From Hyphomonadaceae bacterium (GTDB taxonomy: Bacteria > Pseudomonadota > Alphaproteobacteria > Caulobacterales > Aquidulcibacteraceae): DNA of 64,000 nucleotides. The position numbers were made by a program, and so were the translations under genes. The notes under the pieces were generated by a model that worked only from the letters and a program-made list of their open reading frames with translations, was not told the DNA's origin and did not search any database. Of this stretch, positions 35,450 through 45,174 are shown in pieces. Every line of letters starts with the position of its first letter. The first letter of the stretch is position 1. The stretch is taken from assembly GCA_023384105.1 (NCBI GenBank), contig JAHDXR010000001.1:310001-374000 (forward strand), in the 5' to 3' direction.

Positions 35450-36217
35450 TCAGCGCGCGGTGTAGCCGCCGTCGATCACCAGCTCCGAGCCGGTGACGAA
35501 CTTGGCTTCGTCGGAGGCCAGATAAACGGCGCCCCAGGCGATGTCGTCCGGCTCGCCCATGTGCCCCAGCGGGTGCAGCGCCGCGGTGGCGGCCTTTCCC
35601 TCTTCGAGTTCGCCGGCGCTCTTCAGGTGCGCCTCCACCATCGGCGTCCAGATGAAGCCCGGATGCACCGAGTTCACGCGGATCTTGTCCGGCGCGTAGA
35701 TCATCGCGTCGGTCTTGCTCATCAGCCGCACCGCGCCCTTCGAGGCGTGATAGGGCGGCGTGTCGGGCGCGCCGACCAGGCCGTAGATCGACGACAGGTT
35801 GATGATCGAGCCGCCGCCGGCGCGCTTCATCGCCGGCACGGCGTACTTGGTGCAGAAGAACACGCCCTTGACGTTGATCGCCTGCACGAAATCCCATTCT
35901 TCCTCGGTCAGCTCGTGGGTCGGCTTGTTTGCGCCGGAGACGCCGGCATTGTTCACCAGCACGTCGATGCGGCCGAAATGGTTCTCGACCTCGCCGAATA
36001 CGCGCTTCACCTCCGCCTCCTTGGCGACGTCGCACGGCCAGAAGCGGGCCTTGATCCCCGCGGCGTCGAGTCTGGCGGCGAGCGCTTCGCCTTCGGCGCC
36101 GTGCAGGTCGAGCAGAGCGACCGCGGCGCCTTCCTCGCCCAGCCGGCGCGCCGTCGCCGCGCCGATGCCGAGCGCCGCGCCGGTGATGACGGCGACTTTA
36201 TCCTTGAGCCTGTTCAT
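35450..36217 (-). CDS. SDR family oxidoreductase
   Basis: KVAVITGAALGIGAATARRLGEEG, YHASKGAVRLMSKTDA. Confidence 0.92.
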   Translation of the reverse strand: MNRLKDKVAVITGAALGIGAATARRLGEEGAAVALLDLHGAEGEALAARLDAAGIKARFWPCDVAKEAEVKRVFGEVENHFGRIDVLVNNAGVSGANKPTHELTEEEWDFVQAINVKGVFFCTKYAVPAMKRAGGGSIINLSSIYGLVGAPDTPPYHASKGAVRLMSKTDAMIYAPDKIRVNSVHPGFIWTPMVEAHLKSAGELEEGKAATAALHPLGHMGEPDDIAWGAVYLASDEAKFVTGSELVIDGGYTAR

Positions 36218-36323
36218 GGGACGCCTCCTTTAGGGGCAAGGTAGGCGGCGCGCGCGGCGCGGCAATTGATCTGGCGCAGAGATGCAGCCGGGTGTGGGCG
36301 ATGAAACGGGGCGCCGTCCGTAT

Positions 36324-37250
36324 TCAGGCTTCGGAGGCCTTCGAGTAGGTGAAGCCTGGGCGGCCGTGCCAGAAGCCGTTGGCGAGCGCGGGAATGGCGT
36401 TCAGCGCCATGAGCTGCTCGTGCGCCGCTTCCGCCGCCATGCGACCGTCGGCCGTGTCGCGGAACAGCTGGGCGACCTTCACCATGTCCAGCGAATGCGG
36501 CGACAGGCGCAGGTCGGTCACGCCCATCGCCGCCAACTCGGGCAGTTCGTCCAGCATGCACAGATAGGCGTGCGACATGGTCTGGATGCCGTTGACGGCG
36601 AGCCACGGTTCGCCCTCGATCGTGCGCAGTTCCATGCCGTCGGAATCGTGCTCGCAGACGAACTGGCAATTGTCCTTGGTGCGGGCGTGGGCGCGGGCGT
36701 GATAGCAGCGGGCCGAGAGCGCGAGCGAGGCGCGGCCGAACACCTGCACCTCGACGCCCGCGCCCAGTTCGCGCGCCGTTTCGGCGAGCAGGCGCACGGC
36801 GCTCCGCGGCAGTTCCGACGGCAGCGCGAAGTGCATGGCGCCGCGGGATGCGAGGTGGCGCATGGTTTCTTCGTTATAGGTGTTGAACAGCGCGCCGATC
36901 CGGTGCGGACGCCCGGCGAGCTTGCGCAGCGCCGAGGCGTCGTTCACCTCGACTTCAAGCTCGGAGTCGGCGAGCGCCGCCGTCATCGCGCGCTCGCGCC
37001 GCAGCATGACCTCCGCCAGCGACGACAGCACCACAGTCTTGCCGGCGCCCTGCAGCCGCTCGATCAGTTCCGGCAATAGCGGTTCGGAGAACGGGGCGCG
37101 CTTCGAACAGATCACTTCGCCGAGATAGACCGTGTCGACCGGCGCTTCGTCGGCGATGCGGAAATAGAAGTCGCGCCGGCGTTCGGCCGGCCAGTGAAAC
37201 AGCAGCGGGCCGAGCGTGAGCCGCGGCGCCGGCGTGCGATCGGTCGTCAT
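36324..37250 (-). CDS. ubiV: U32 family peptidase-like, O2-independent ubiquinone hydroxylation protein
   Basis: TLGPLLFHWPAERRRDFYFRIADEAPVDTVYLGEVICSKRAPF; adjacent to ubiU and ubiT. Confidence 0.9.
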   Translation of the reverse strand: MTTDRTPAPRLTLGPLLFHWPAERRRDFYFRIADEAPVDTVYLGEVICSKRAPFSEPLLPELIERLQGAGKTVVLSSLAEVMLRRERAMTAALADSELEVEVNDASALRKLAGRPHRIGALFNTYNEETMRHLASRGAMHFALPSELPRSAVRLLAETARELGAGVEVQVFGRASLALSARCYHARAHARTKDNCQFVCEHDSDGMELRTIEGEPWLAVNGIQTMSHAYLCMLDELPELAAMGVTDLRLSPHSLDMVKVAQLFRDTADGRMAAEAAHEQLMALNAIPALANGFWHGRPGFTYSKASEA

Positions 37251-38248
37251 CAGCGCCAGGCCTTTGTCTTGAACGCGCCTTCGGTCTGCTTCTGGCCCTC
37301 CGTCAGCGCGACCAGATCGGCGATTTGAGGCTCGCGGCCGGCGAGCACGGCGTCGATGGCTTTGCGGAACTGGCCGACGACGGCGCGCACATAGGCGCGC
37401 GAGCGCTGCCGGCCCTCGATCTTGAAAGCGTGCACGCCGGCGCGGATCAGGTCCGGCAGCATTGCCGCGAGATTGAGGCTGACCGGCTCCTCGAACGCAT
37501 AATAGGGATCGGGCCGCACCGGCGCGCGGTAGCGGCCTTTGCAGATGGTGGGATAGCCGGCCTTGTCCTCGCTGGCGAAGCAATCGATCGCGTGCGTGCC
37601 GAGCCGGCTGACCATTGCCCCGTCGCGCTGCTCTTCGAACCGCACCTGCGCCGCCGGCGAGCAGACGCCGTCCATGTTGGTCGACACGCCGGTGGCGTAA
37701 TTGGTGAGCGCGCAGCGGCCTTCGAGCATCAGGCCGTGATTGCCGAAGATGAAGGTCTCGATCTCGCACGGGATCTCGGCGGCGATGGCCTTGATCTCGG
37801 GCACGGTCAGCACGCGCGGCAGCACCACGCGCTTGATCCCGAATTCGTGGCAATAATAGCCGATGGCGTCGGGGCTCGACGCCGACGCCTGCACCGACAG
37901 ATGCAGCCGCTGCTGCGGATGCGCGCGCGCGGCGTAGGCGGCGACGCCGATGTCGGCCACGATCAGCGCGTCCGCGCCCATAGAGGCGCCGGCGTCGACC
38001 GCCTCGCGCCACAGCCCGAACTTGCCGGCGGGCGGAAAGGTGTTGAGCGCGAGCAGCACCTTCGCGCCGTGCTTGTGCGCATAGTCGAGGCCGTCGCGGA
38101 ACTCGTCGAGCGTGAAGTTGAGCCCGGGGAAGTTGCGCGCGTTGGTGGCGTTCTGGAAGCCGCAATAGACGCTGTCGGCGCCCGCATCGACGGCGTCGCG
38201 CAGGGCCGTCGGCGTGCCCGCCGGGCAGACGAGGTCGGGGCGGATCAT
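37250..38248 (-). CDS. ubiU: U32 family peptidase-like, O2-independent ubiquinone hydroxylation protein
   Basis: LVCPAGTPTALRDAVDAGADSVYCGFQNATNARNFPGLNFT; start at MIRPDLVCPAG. Confidence 0.92.
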   Translation of the reverse strand: MIRPDLVCPAGTPTALRDAVDAGADSVYCGFQNATNARNFPGLNFTLDEFRDGLDYAHKHGAKVLLALNTFPPAGKFGLWREAVDAGASMGADALIVADIGVAAYAARAHPQQRLHLSVQASASSPDAIGYYCHEFGIKRVVLPRVLTVPEIKAIAAEIPCEIETFIFGNHGLMLEGRCALTNYATGVSTNMDGVCSPAAQVRFEEQRDGAMVSRLGTHAIDCFASEDKAGYPTICKGRYRAPVRPDPYYAFEEPVSLNLAAMLPDLIRAGVHAFKIEGRQRSRAYVRAVVGQFRKAIDAVLAGREPQIADLVALTEGQKQTEGAFKTKAWR

Positions 38249-38769
38249 GGCCGGCGCTGGAGCACGCGGCGCGCGACGGCGAGGGCGGCGCGTCCGGGCG
38301 GGCCGTAGACCGAGGCTGCGGCCTCCGAGAGCGGCGTGTCGAGATTGTCGAGCGCGTTGCGCAGGCTGACGACGGCTTCGGTGTCGCCGGAAACCTGCAG
38401 ATCGCGCGAGAAGAACATGGCGTCGCCGTCCTGGTCGCTGTCGATCATGCGCATCAGCCGCGCGAAGCGTCCGGCGATACGGGCGTCGTGCGCCGGCGTT
38501 TCGCGGCGCGAAAACGCGCGCAGTAGCGGCTTGTGCGGGTTGGGCTCGAGATAGAGGCCGAACGGCAGGTCGACCGGGTCGATGACGAAGCGCGCGGCGC
38601 GATGGGCGCCGAGCCGCTCGAACAGCGCCGGATGCTTGCGCGCGATCGTGCCGACGATGCGCGCGAGCGCCGGCTGCAGCAGCGCCAGCGCCAGCGAAGA
38701 AGGCGCCGGCGCCGCGCGGCGCCCCCCGCGCAACGCCTGAACGACATAAGCCATGCGCTCGCCTAGCAC
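38245..38769 (-). CDS. ubiT: SCP2 sterol-binding domain ubiquinone biosynthesis protein
   Basis: GDAMFFSRDLQVSGDTEAVVSLRNALDNLD; next to ubiU/ubiV. Confidence 0.85.
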   Translation of the reverse strand: MLGERMAYVVQALRGGRRAAPAPSSLALALLQPALARIVGTIARKHPALFERLGAHRAARFVIDPVDLPFGLYLEPNPHKPLLRAFSRRETPAHDARIAGRFARLMRMIDSDQDGDAMFFSRDLQVSGDTEAVVSLRNALDNLDTPLSEAAASVYGPPGRAALAVARRVLQRRP

Positions 38770-39008
38770 GGGGGCGGGCGGGCCCGCTTTGCACGCATCA
38801 AGGCGGGATGCGACGTTTTGTGACGCGCATCGGCGCAGACGCTGCTGATGCGAATGATGATCATGGCGCGGTCCCCCGCGCGGCGGCGGATCGGGTCGCT
38901 GGGACGGTCAATCCTGGCGCGGCGGCCAGGATGGCGCGGCGATGGGCGGCGACGGCTTTGCGGGGTTGTCGCGAAGCTCCAGAATGACGGATTAAGGCGT
39001 GCTTGAGG

Positions 39009-39293
39009 TCAGCGAGGCCGCCGCTGAAGACTGTGCCAAACGCGCGTTATAATAATTGTATCATCGATGATTTGATAGCGCACGACGTAAGCCGACCTGC
39101 CGAACTTGATGAAGAGTTCGCGGAAACCGTCTTGGCGTTCGACGCCCTTGAACGGCTGCTCCGCCAGTGACAAAATGCGGCTCGTCACGAGATTGAACAT
39201 GCGCAGCGCAGCGCGCGGGCTGTGCCGGTTCAGCGAGTGTTCGAAGCGAAGCAGGTCGCGCCGGGCGGCAGGGCGCAGCTCCACACGCCTCAT
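39009..39293 (-). CDS. RelE/ParE-type toxin
   Basis: VELRPAARRDLLRFEHSLNRHSPRAALRMFNLV...ERQDGFRELFIKFGRSAYVVRYQIIDDTIIITRVWHSLQ. Confidence 0.85.
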   Translation of the reverse strand: MRRVELRPAARRDLLRFEHSLNRHSPRAALRMFNLVTSRILSLAEQPFKGVERQDGFRELFIKFGRSAYVVRYQIIDDTIIITRVWHSLQRRPR

Positions 39294-39553
39294 TTACGCG
39301 GCGCGGCGCGCGCTTCGAGGCGGGTGCGGATTTCAGCGAAGATTTCTTCGGCCGGGACGTCGGCGCCAGGCTCTTCGAGACGGCGCAGGTCCTCATCCCA
39401 ACTCAAATCATTATATTCGGCCTCGAAGGCGAGGTCGTCGGCGATCTGTTGGCGGACATAGTCCTCCGGCGTCAGCCCCCGCGCCTCGGCCGCGGCGCGG
39501 ACTTCCTCCGCGAGCGGGCCGGTGAGGGAGATGGTGAGGGTGTCGATGGACAT
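39290..39553 (-). CDS. Antitoxin of the ParE-type pair
   Basis: TLTISLTGPLAEEVRAAAEARGLTPEDYVRQQIADDL; 4-bp overlap with toxin. Confidence 0.8.
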   Translation of the reverse strand: MSIDTLTISLTGPLAEEVRAAAEARGLTPEDYVRQQIADDLAFEAEYNDLSWDEDLRRLEEPGADVPAEEIFAEIRTRLEARAAPRK

Positions 39554-39583
39554 GGGCGACTTCTAGCACAACTCGCCTGCATC

Positions 39584-39685
39584 GTCATTCCGGGGCTCAG
39601 CGCAGCTGAGAACCCGGCACCCAGGGCGCCCGGCGCATCGTTTGCCCTGGGTCCCGGATCGCGCTTCGCGCGTCCGGAATAACGG
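39584..39685. repeat. Compound dispersed repeat, divergent copy
   Basis: cgtcattccggggctcagc...gcacccagggcgcc...tgccctgggtcccggatcgcgcttcgcgcgtccggaataacg. Confidence 0.6.
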
Positions 39686-39708
39686 CTGAAAATTGCTTTT
39701 CGAGCGCA

Positions 39709-39741
39709 TCAATTATCCAAGAAGCTCCGCAGCTTCCGGCT
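39709..39741 (-). pseudogene. Duplicate, synonymously diverged rpoD 3'-tail remnant ([10 protein letters not shown]-stop)
   Basis: AGC CGG AAG CTG CGG AGC TTC TTG GAT AAT TGA encodes the same 10 aa + stop as the genuine rpoD end at 39744-39776. Confidence 0.7.
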
Positions 39742-39743
39742 TC

Positions 39744-41825
39744 TCAGTTGTCCAGGAAACTTCTCAGTTTTCTGGAGCGGCTGGGGTGCTTCAGCTTGCG
39801 CAGCGCCTTCGCTTCGATCTGGCGGATGCGTTCGCGGGTGACGCTGAATTGCTGGCCGACTTCTTCGAGCGTGTGGTCGGTGTTCATGCCGATGCCGAAG
39901 CGCATGCGCAGGACGCGCTCTTCGCGCGGGGTGAGCGAGGCGAGCACGCGCGTCGTGGTTTCGCGCAGGTTGGACTGGATCGCGGCGTCGACCGGCAGGA
40001 TCGCGTTCTTGTCTTCGATGAAATCGCCGAGATGCGAATCCTCCTCGTCGCCGATCGGCGTTTCGAGGCTGATCGGCTCCTTGGCGATCTTCATCACCTT
40101 GCGCACTTTTTCCAGCGGCAGGCCGAGCTTTTCGGCCAGTTCTTCCGGCGTCGGTTCGCGGCCGATCTCGTGCAGCATCTGGCGGGAGGTGCGCACCAGC
40201 TTGTTGATGGTCTCGATCATGTGGACCGGGATGCGGATGGTGCGCGCCTGGTCGGCGATCGAGCGGGTGATGGCCTGGCGAATCCACCACGTCGCGTAGG
40301 TGCTGAACTTGTAGCCGCGGCGGTACTCGAACTTATCGACCGCCTTCATCAGGCCGATATTGCCTTCCTGGATCAGGTCGAGGAATTGCAGGCCGCGATT
40401 GGTGTATTTCTTGGCGATGGAGATGACGAGGCGCAGGTTCGCTTCGACCATTTCCTTCTTGGCCTGGCGCGCTTCGCGTTCGCCTTTTTGAACGGCGTGG
40501 ACGATGCGGCGGTATTCGTCGATCGGCACGCCGGTTTCCTGCGCCAAGACGCCGATCTCCTGGCGCAGCTCGGCGATCTCGTCGGTTTCGGCGCTGACGA
40601 ACTTGGCCCAGGCCTTGGACTTCACGGCGACCTTCTCGGTCCATTTCGGATCGAGTTCGTGGCCCTGATAGGCTTCGAGGAACTGGCTGCGCGGCACGCC
40701 GTTGGACTCGGCCAGCCGCATCAGCTTGCCTTCAAGCTGAATGAGCTTGCGGTTGATGGCGTAAAGCTGCTCGACCAGGCTTTCGATCCGCGCATTGTTG
40801 AGCTTCAGCTTCTTCAGCTCTTCGATGATCGTGTTCTGCGCGCCGTCATAGGCTTCCGCTTGCGCGGCGGGCAGGGACTTGCCCTTGAGGCGCAGGTCGA
40901 TGCGCTTTTCCTGCAGCTTGCGGAACTGGCCGAACGCTTCGGCGATGGCGTCGAGCGTCGACATCACGCCTTCTTTGAGTTCGGCTTCCATCGCCGACAT
41001 CGAGATGGCCTGTTCGTCGTCGAACTCGCTGTCGCTGTCGGCTTCGGCGGCGGCTTCGCCCGGATCGCGCTCTTCGCCGTCCTCGTCGGTGCGCGGCTTG
41101 TTGCGCGCGGCGGCGGCTTCGGCCTTCTTGCGCTCCTGCTCGGCGATCTCGGCCTTGGCGGCCTCGGGATCGACCAGGCCGTCGGCGTTCACGCCGGGCG
41201 CCGATTGCGGGACGATGCCCATCTCGGCGCCGTACGTGGCTTCGAGGTCGATGATGTCGCGCAGCAGAATCTTCTGTTCGCGCAGTTCGTCGCGCCACAC
41301 CATGATGGCTTCGAACGTGAGCGGGCTTTCGCACAGGCCGCGGATCATCGCGTCGCGGCCGGCCTCGATGCGCTTGGCGATGGCGATTTCGCCCTCGCGC
41401 GAGAGCAGTTCCACGCTGCCCATCTCACGCAGGTACATGCGCACCGGATCGTCGGTGCGGTCGGCGTCTTCGCGGGTGTTGGTGACGGGCGGCTTGCCGT
41501 CCTCGCGGGTGGCGACGGTCTTGTTGGCGGCTTCCTCTTCGGCCGCTTCGCCTTCCTCTTCATTGTCGACGACATTGATGCCCATCTCGTTGAGCTGGGA
41601 CATCACGTCTTCGATCTGCTCGGAGGAGAATTCTTCGCTCGGCAGGACCTTGTTGAGTTCTTCGTGGGTGACGAAGCCGCGCGTCTTCGCGGCCTTGATC
41701 ATCTTCTTCACGGCGGCGTCGGAAAGGTCGAGGATCGGGCCGTCCGGGGCTTCCTTTTCTTCCGTCGCGGTCTCTTCGGTCTTGCTCATCAGAACTTTGC
41801 TCTTCCCAGTGGAAATAGGCATCAA
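39744..41825 (-). CDS. rpoD: RNA polymerase sigma factor RpoD (start possibly 41789 at MSKTEE)
   Basis: [106 protein letters not shown]. Confidence 0.98.
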   Translation of the reverse strand: MMPISTGKSKVLMSKTEETATEEKEAPDGPILDLSDAAVKKMIKAAKTRGFVTHEELNKVLPSEEFSSEQIEDVMSQLNEMGINVVDNEEEGEAAEEEAANKTVATREDGKPPVTNTREDADRTDDPVRMYLREMGSVELLSREGEIAIAKRIEAGRDAMIRGLCESPLTFEAIMVWRDELREQKILLRDIIDLEATYGAEMGIVPQSAPGVNADGLVDPEAAKAEIAEQERKKAEAAAARNKPRTDEDGEERDPGEAAAEADSDSEFDDEQAISMSAMEAELKEGVMSTLDAIAEAFGQFRKLQEKRIDLRLKGKSLPAAQAEAYDGAQNTIIEELKKLKLNNARIESLVEQLYAINRKLIQLEGKLMRLAESNGVPRSQFLEAYQGHELDPKWTEKVAVKSKAWAKFVSAETDEIAELRQEIGVLAQETGVPIDEYRRIVHAVQKGEREARQAKKEMVEANLRLVISIAKKYTNRGLQFLDLIQEGNIGLMKAVDKFEYRRGYKFSTYATWWIRQAITRSIADQARTIRIPVHMIETINKLVRTSRQMLHEIGREPTPEELAEKLGLPLEKVRKVMKIAKEPISLETPIGDEEDSHLGDFIEDKNAILPVDAAIQSNLRETTTRVLASLTPREERVLRMRFGIGMNTDHTLEEVGQQFSVTRERIRQIEAKALRKLKHPSRSRKLRSFLDN

Positions 41826-41828
41826 ACG

Positions 41829-43724
41829 TCAGGCGACTAGGCCGTCGGCTTCGTCCGTATCTGTGGTCGTGTCCTTCGCTTCGCGGGCGCGCGCCTCGAT
41901 GGCGCGGGCTTCGCGGCTCAGGGCCTGGAAGCGGACAAACGCGGCGTCATCCCCCTCGGCCGCGGCGTGTTTCAACTCCGCCAATTCCTCCCTGATCGCC
42001 GGCAGCACCACCTCGCGCGTCGCGAGCGCCAGCCATTCGGCCTCCAGCTCGCCGTCGTCCGCCGCGGGACGCGGCTTTGGCCACCGCGATAGGCGCGCCG
42101 CCGCGCGTTCCTGACCCGATCGGGTCAGATGGAGGCTGAGGCGGTTCCGGTCAATGCCGGAAAGGGTGGTTTCGGCGCCGAATTCGGCGTCCGAGAGCTG
42201 CAGAAGGGCGCTCCGGATGGCTTCGAGGTCGGGATCGTCCATGTGCAGGCGTTCGATCCAGTCGGCGAAGCGTCCCAGGATGCCGGGATAGTCGACCGCG
42301 GCCCGGAGGAAGTTCTCGGCCGCCGGGCGCGGGCGCGGGGCGGCGGCGATGGCCTTGAGTTCGGCGGTGGCCGGGGCTGGAGCGCTGCGCTGATAGGCGC
42401 CGCCCGGCTGGCGCGGCTGCCAGGGCTGGCGCGGCGGGCGCAGCGCCTCGTTGGCGCGGCGCATCAGCTCCGAGAAGTAGGCCCGCTGGGTGTCCTTGTC
42501 GGCGATCCGGTTGGCTGCATCCCTCAGCGCGGCCTGGAACGCGGCGCGGGCTTCGGGGGTGTCGAGCGGGCGGCGGTTCTTCTCGCGCTCGAACAGCGCG
42601 TCGGAGGCGGGAGAGGCCGCCGCGATCAGCGCGGCCAGCGCTTCGGCGCCGCCGCTGCGGAAGATGTCGTCGGGATCCTGGCCGGCGGGGGCGTGGGCGA
42701 TGCGCACGGTGCGGGTCGGCGAAAGATGCGGCAGCGCCAGGTCGAGCGCCCGCGCGGCGGCGCGCTGGCCGGCGCTGTCGCCGTCAAAGCAGAGCGTGGG
42801 CTCGCCGCCGGCGCGCCAGAGCAGCTGCAGCTGGTCTTCCGTCAGCGCCGTGCCGCACGGCGCGACCGCGGCGACGCCGGCGCGTTCGAAGGCGATGACG
42901 TCGAGATAGCCCTCGCCGACGACGAGGCCGGGCGCTTTCGTTTTCGCCAGCAGCTCGCGCGCCTGCTTCAGGCGGTAGAGCACGCGGCTTTTCGAGTAGA
43001 GCGCGGTCTCGGGCGAGTTGATATACTTGGCCGCCTTTGCGTTGGGATCGAGCAGACGGCCGCCGAAGCCGATCGCTTTTCCCGCCGTATCGGTGATTTC
43101 GAAGGTGATGCGGCCGCGGAAGGTGTCGATCGCGCGCTTGCCTTCATCGCCCTCGCGGGCGACGCCGGCGGCGACGATCTCCTCCAGCGTGAAGCCTTCG
43201 GCCTTCAGCTTGTCGATGGTCCAGGTCCATTCGTCGGGCGCGAAGCCGATGCCGAAGCGCTCCCATTCCTCTGGACCGAGGCCGCGGCCCTGCAGGTATC
43301 TGCGCGCCTCGGCCCCGCCGGAGGAGCGCAGCGCGCCGGCGAACAGCTTCGCCGCGCCCGCCGTCACCGCGTAGAGGCGCTTGCGGCGATCGTTTTCGCC
43401 GCGATCCTCGTACTCGTCCTTCGGCAGCTGAACGCCGGCGATGTCGGCGAACTTTTCCACCGCTTCCGGAAACGAAAGCCCTTCGAGCTTCATCGCCAGC
43501 GTGAAGACGTCGCCCTTCTCGCCGCAGCCGAAGCATTTGAAGAGGCCCTTCTGGTCCAGCACGTGGAAGGAGGGGCTTTTCTCCTGGTGGAACGGACAGC
43601 AGGCCCAGTAATCGCCCGCGCTGGGGCGGCTCTTCTGCTTGTGCCAGGACAAGCGTTTGCCGGCATAATCCGCAATCGAAACCCGATCGCGCACCTGACG
43701 GAGCAAGGTGTCGGAAAACCGCAT
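41829..43724 (-). CDS. dnaG: DNA primase
   Basis: RPSAGDYWACCPFHQEKSPSFHVLDQKGLFKCFGCGEKGDVFTL zinc finger; VVGEGYLDVIAF TOPRIM. Confidence 0.97.
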   Translation of the reverse strand: MRFSDTLLRQVRDRVSIADYAGKRLSWHKQKSRPSAGDYWACCPFHQEKSPSFHVLDQKGLFKCFGCGEKGDVFTLAMKLEGLSFPEAVEKFADIAGVQLPKDEYEDRGENDRRKRLYAVTAGAAKLFAGALRSSGGAEARRYLQGRGLGPEEWERFGIGFAPDEWTWTIDKLKAEGFTLEEIVAAGVAREGDEGKRAIDTFRGRITFEITDTAGKAIGFGGRLLDPNAKAAKYINSPETALYSKSRVLYRLKQARELLAKTKAPGLVVGEGYLDVIAFERAGVAAVAPCGTALTEDQLQLLWRAGGEPTLCFDGDSAGQRAAARALDLALPHLSPTRTVRIAHAPAGQDPDDIFRSGGAEALAALIAAASPASDALFEREKNRRPLDTPEARAAFQAALRDAANRIADKDTQRAYFSELMRRANEALRPPRQPWQPRQPGGAYQRSAPAPATAELKAIAAAPRPRPAAENFLRAAVDYPGILGRFADWIERLHMDDPDLEAIRSALLQLSDAEFGAETTLSGIDRNRLSLHLTRSGQERAAARLSRWPKPRPAADDGELEAEWLALATREVVLPAIREELAELKHAAAEGDDAAFVRFQALSREARAIEARAREAKDTTTDTDEADGLVA

Positions 43725-43784
43725 CAGAACCTGAAGGAAACCGCTCAGCGCTATTATACAGCGATTCGCCGCAACGATTCGGCG

Positions 43785-43949
43785 TTAGCCGCGCTTTGGC
43801 GGTTCCCGGTAGACGGCGGGCGGGTCGCTCGCGGGGAAGCTTTCGTCCGAAGCTTCGTCAACCTCGTCCCATCCTTCGGGCGGGTTCGCCATCGCTTCGG
43901 GGCCCGCGTCGCGGACCTCCGGCAAGGGCTTTGTCATCGCTTGAGCCAT
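43785..43949 (-). CDS. Small hypothetical protein (54 aa) with SDESFPASDPPA motif
   Basis: MAQAMTKPLPEVRDAGPEAMANPPEGWDEVDEASDESFPASDPPAVYREPPKRG; shares its motif with the adjacent ORF; not in ORF track. Confidence 0.7.
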   Translation of the reverse strand: MAQAMTKPLPEVRDAGPEAMANPPEGWDEVDEASDESFPASDPPAVYREPPKRG

Positions 43950-43983
43950 GCCCCTGAGATGGGGCCGCGGGCGGCCGCCGCAA

Positions 43984-44232
43984 CTAGTAGGTGGCGGGGG
44001 GATCGCTGGCCGGAAAGCTCTCGTCGGAACGCTCGTCGGTGCGCGACCAGCGCCGCGGGGGCGTTTTCATGTTTTCCGCGCCCGCATCGCGCACCGGCGG
44101 CATCGGGTGGGCCTGCAAGTGCTCGCTTTGCTGCTCGCTCTGGCGCTGTTCCTTGCGTTTTTGCATGGCGCGATAGGCCAGCACGCCCGCGCCGACCAGA
44201 GCCGCTGCGCCGATCCATCTGCCGACTTTCAT
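43984..44232 (-). CDS. Small hypothetical membrane-anchored protein (82 aa) with SDESFPASDPPA motif
   Basis: MKVGRWIGAAALVGAGVLAYRAMQKRKEQ...PPVRDAGAENMKTPPRRWSRTDERSDESFPASDPPATY. Confidence 0.7.
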   Translation of the reverse strand: MKVGRWIGAAALVGAGVLAYRAMQKRKEQRQSEQQSEHLQAHPMPPVRDAGAENMKTPPRRWSRTDERSDESFPASDPPATY

Positions 44233-44384
44233 GGGACGTCTCCTGAGTTGTCCGAGGAGGAACGCGGCGCGGGCGCATCAGTTCGTGTTCAAGTTCGCGC
44301 GAGCAGCGCAAAACAGCGCCGCTTGCCGTAAATTCGCCGCGCCTGTCAGGCCGTTCATGCGGCGAAAGTAATGGAGTTGAGGAC

Positions 44385-45122
44385 ATGCGATTGATCAAAG
44401 CGGCGGCGGCGTTCGCCGTGATGGCGGCCTTCGCCACCCCGCAGCCGGCCCAGGCGCAGCAGCCGCAGCCGGAAGCGCACATGATGCACGGCGGCGTACA
44501 GGGGACGCTGCTGAGCATCAGCGCGGAGGGCTCGTCCGAGGCGCGGCCCGACATGGCGACGATCAATCTCGGCGTCACCACGCAAGGGCAGACGGCGCAG
44601 GCTGCGCTGCAGGAGAACGCGCGCCGGATGACGGCGCTGACGCAAGCGCTGCGCCGCGCCGGCATCGCCGAGCGCGACATCCAGACCGCCAACGTCTCGG
44701 TCTATCCGCAGCAGCAGTATCGCGAGAACGAACCGCCGCTCATCACCGGCTACCAGGCCAACAACACGGTGACGGCCAAGGTCCGCAACGTGAACAATGT
44801 CGGGCGCGTGATCGATGCGGCCGTGGCCGCCGGCGGCAACACCGTTCACGGCGTCTCGTTCTCGCACGCCGATCCCGAAGCCCAGCTCGACGCCGCGCGG
44901 CGCGACGCGATCGCCGAGGCGCGCCGCCGCGCCGAGCTGTACGCCAATGCGCTGGGCATGCGTGTCCATCGCATTGTCGCCGTGCAGGAAGGCGGCGGCT
45001 ATTCGCCGCCGATTCCCGTGCCGGTGATGGCGCGCATGGAAGCCGCCGACGCCGCGACGCCGGTGTCGCCCGGCGAGATCGAAACCCGCGTCAGCGTCAA
45101 CATCACGTTCGAACTGCGCTGA
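44385..45122 (+). CDS. SIMPL domain (DUF541) periplasmic protein
   Basis: ISAEGSSEARPDMATINLGVTTQGQTAQAALQENARRMTALTQALRRAGIAERDIQTANVSVYPQ. Confidence 0.92.
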   Translation: MRLIKAAAAFAVMAAFATPQPAQAQQPQPEAHMMHGGVQGTLLSISAEGSSEARPDMATINLGVTTQGQTAQAALQENARRMTALTQALRRAGIAERDIQTANVSVYPQQQYRENEPPLITGYQANNTVTAKVRNVNNVGRVIDAAVAAGGNTVHGVSFSHADPEAQLDAARRDAIAEARRRAELYANALGMRVHRIVAVQEGGGYSPPIPVPVMARMEAADAATPVSPGEIETRVSVNITFELR

Positions 45123-45174
45123 GCGTGCGCCGAGACAGGGCGGCGGAGCGATCCGCCGCCCTTCGTGTTTGTCG

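Noticed and set aside
36324-38165. 613-aa ORF as a single U32 fusion
   Set aside because: True ubiV starts at MTTDRTPAP (37250); the upstream portion is an out-of-frame shadow of ubiU.
39693-41840. 715-aa plus-strand ORF
   Set aside because: Antisense to rpoD, no domain features.
42129-44246. 705-aa plus-strand ORF
   Set aside because: Antisense to dnaG and the small SDESFPASDPPA genes.
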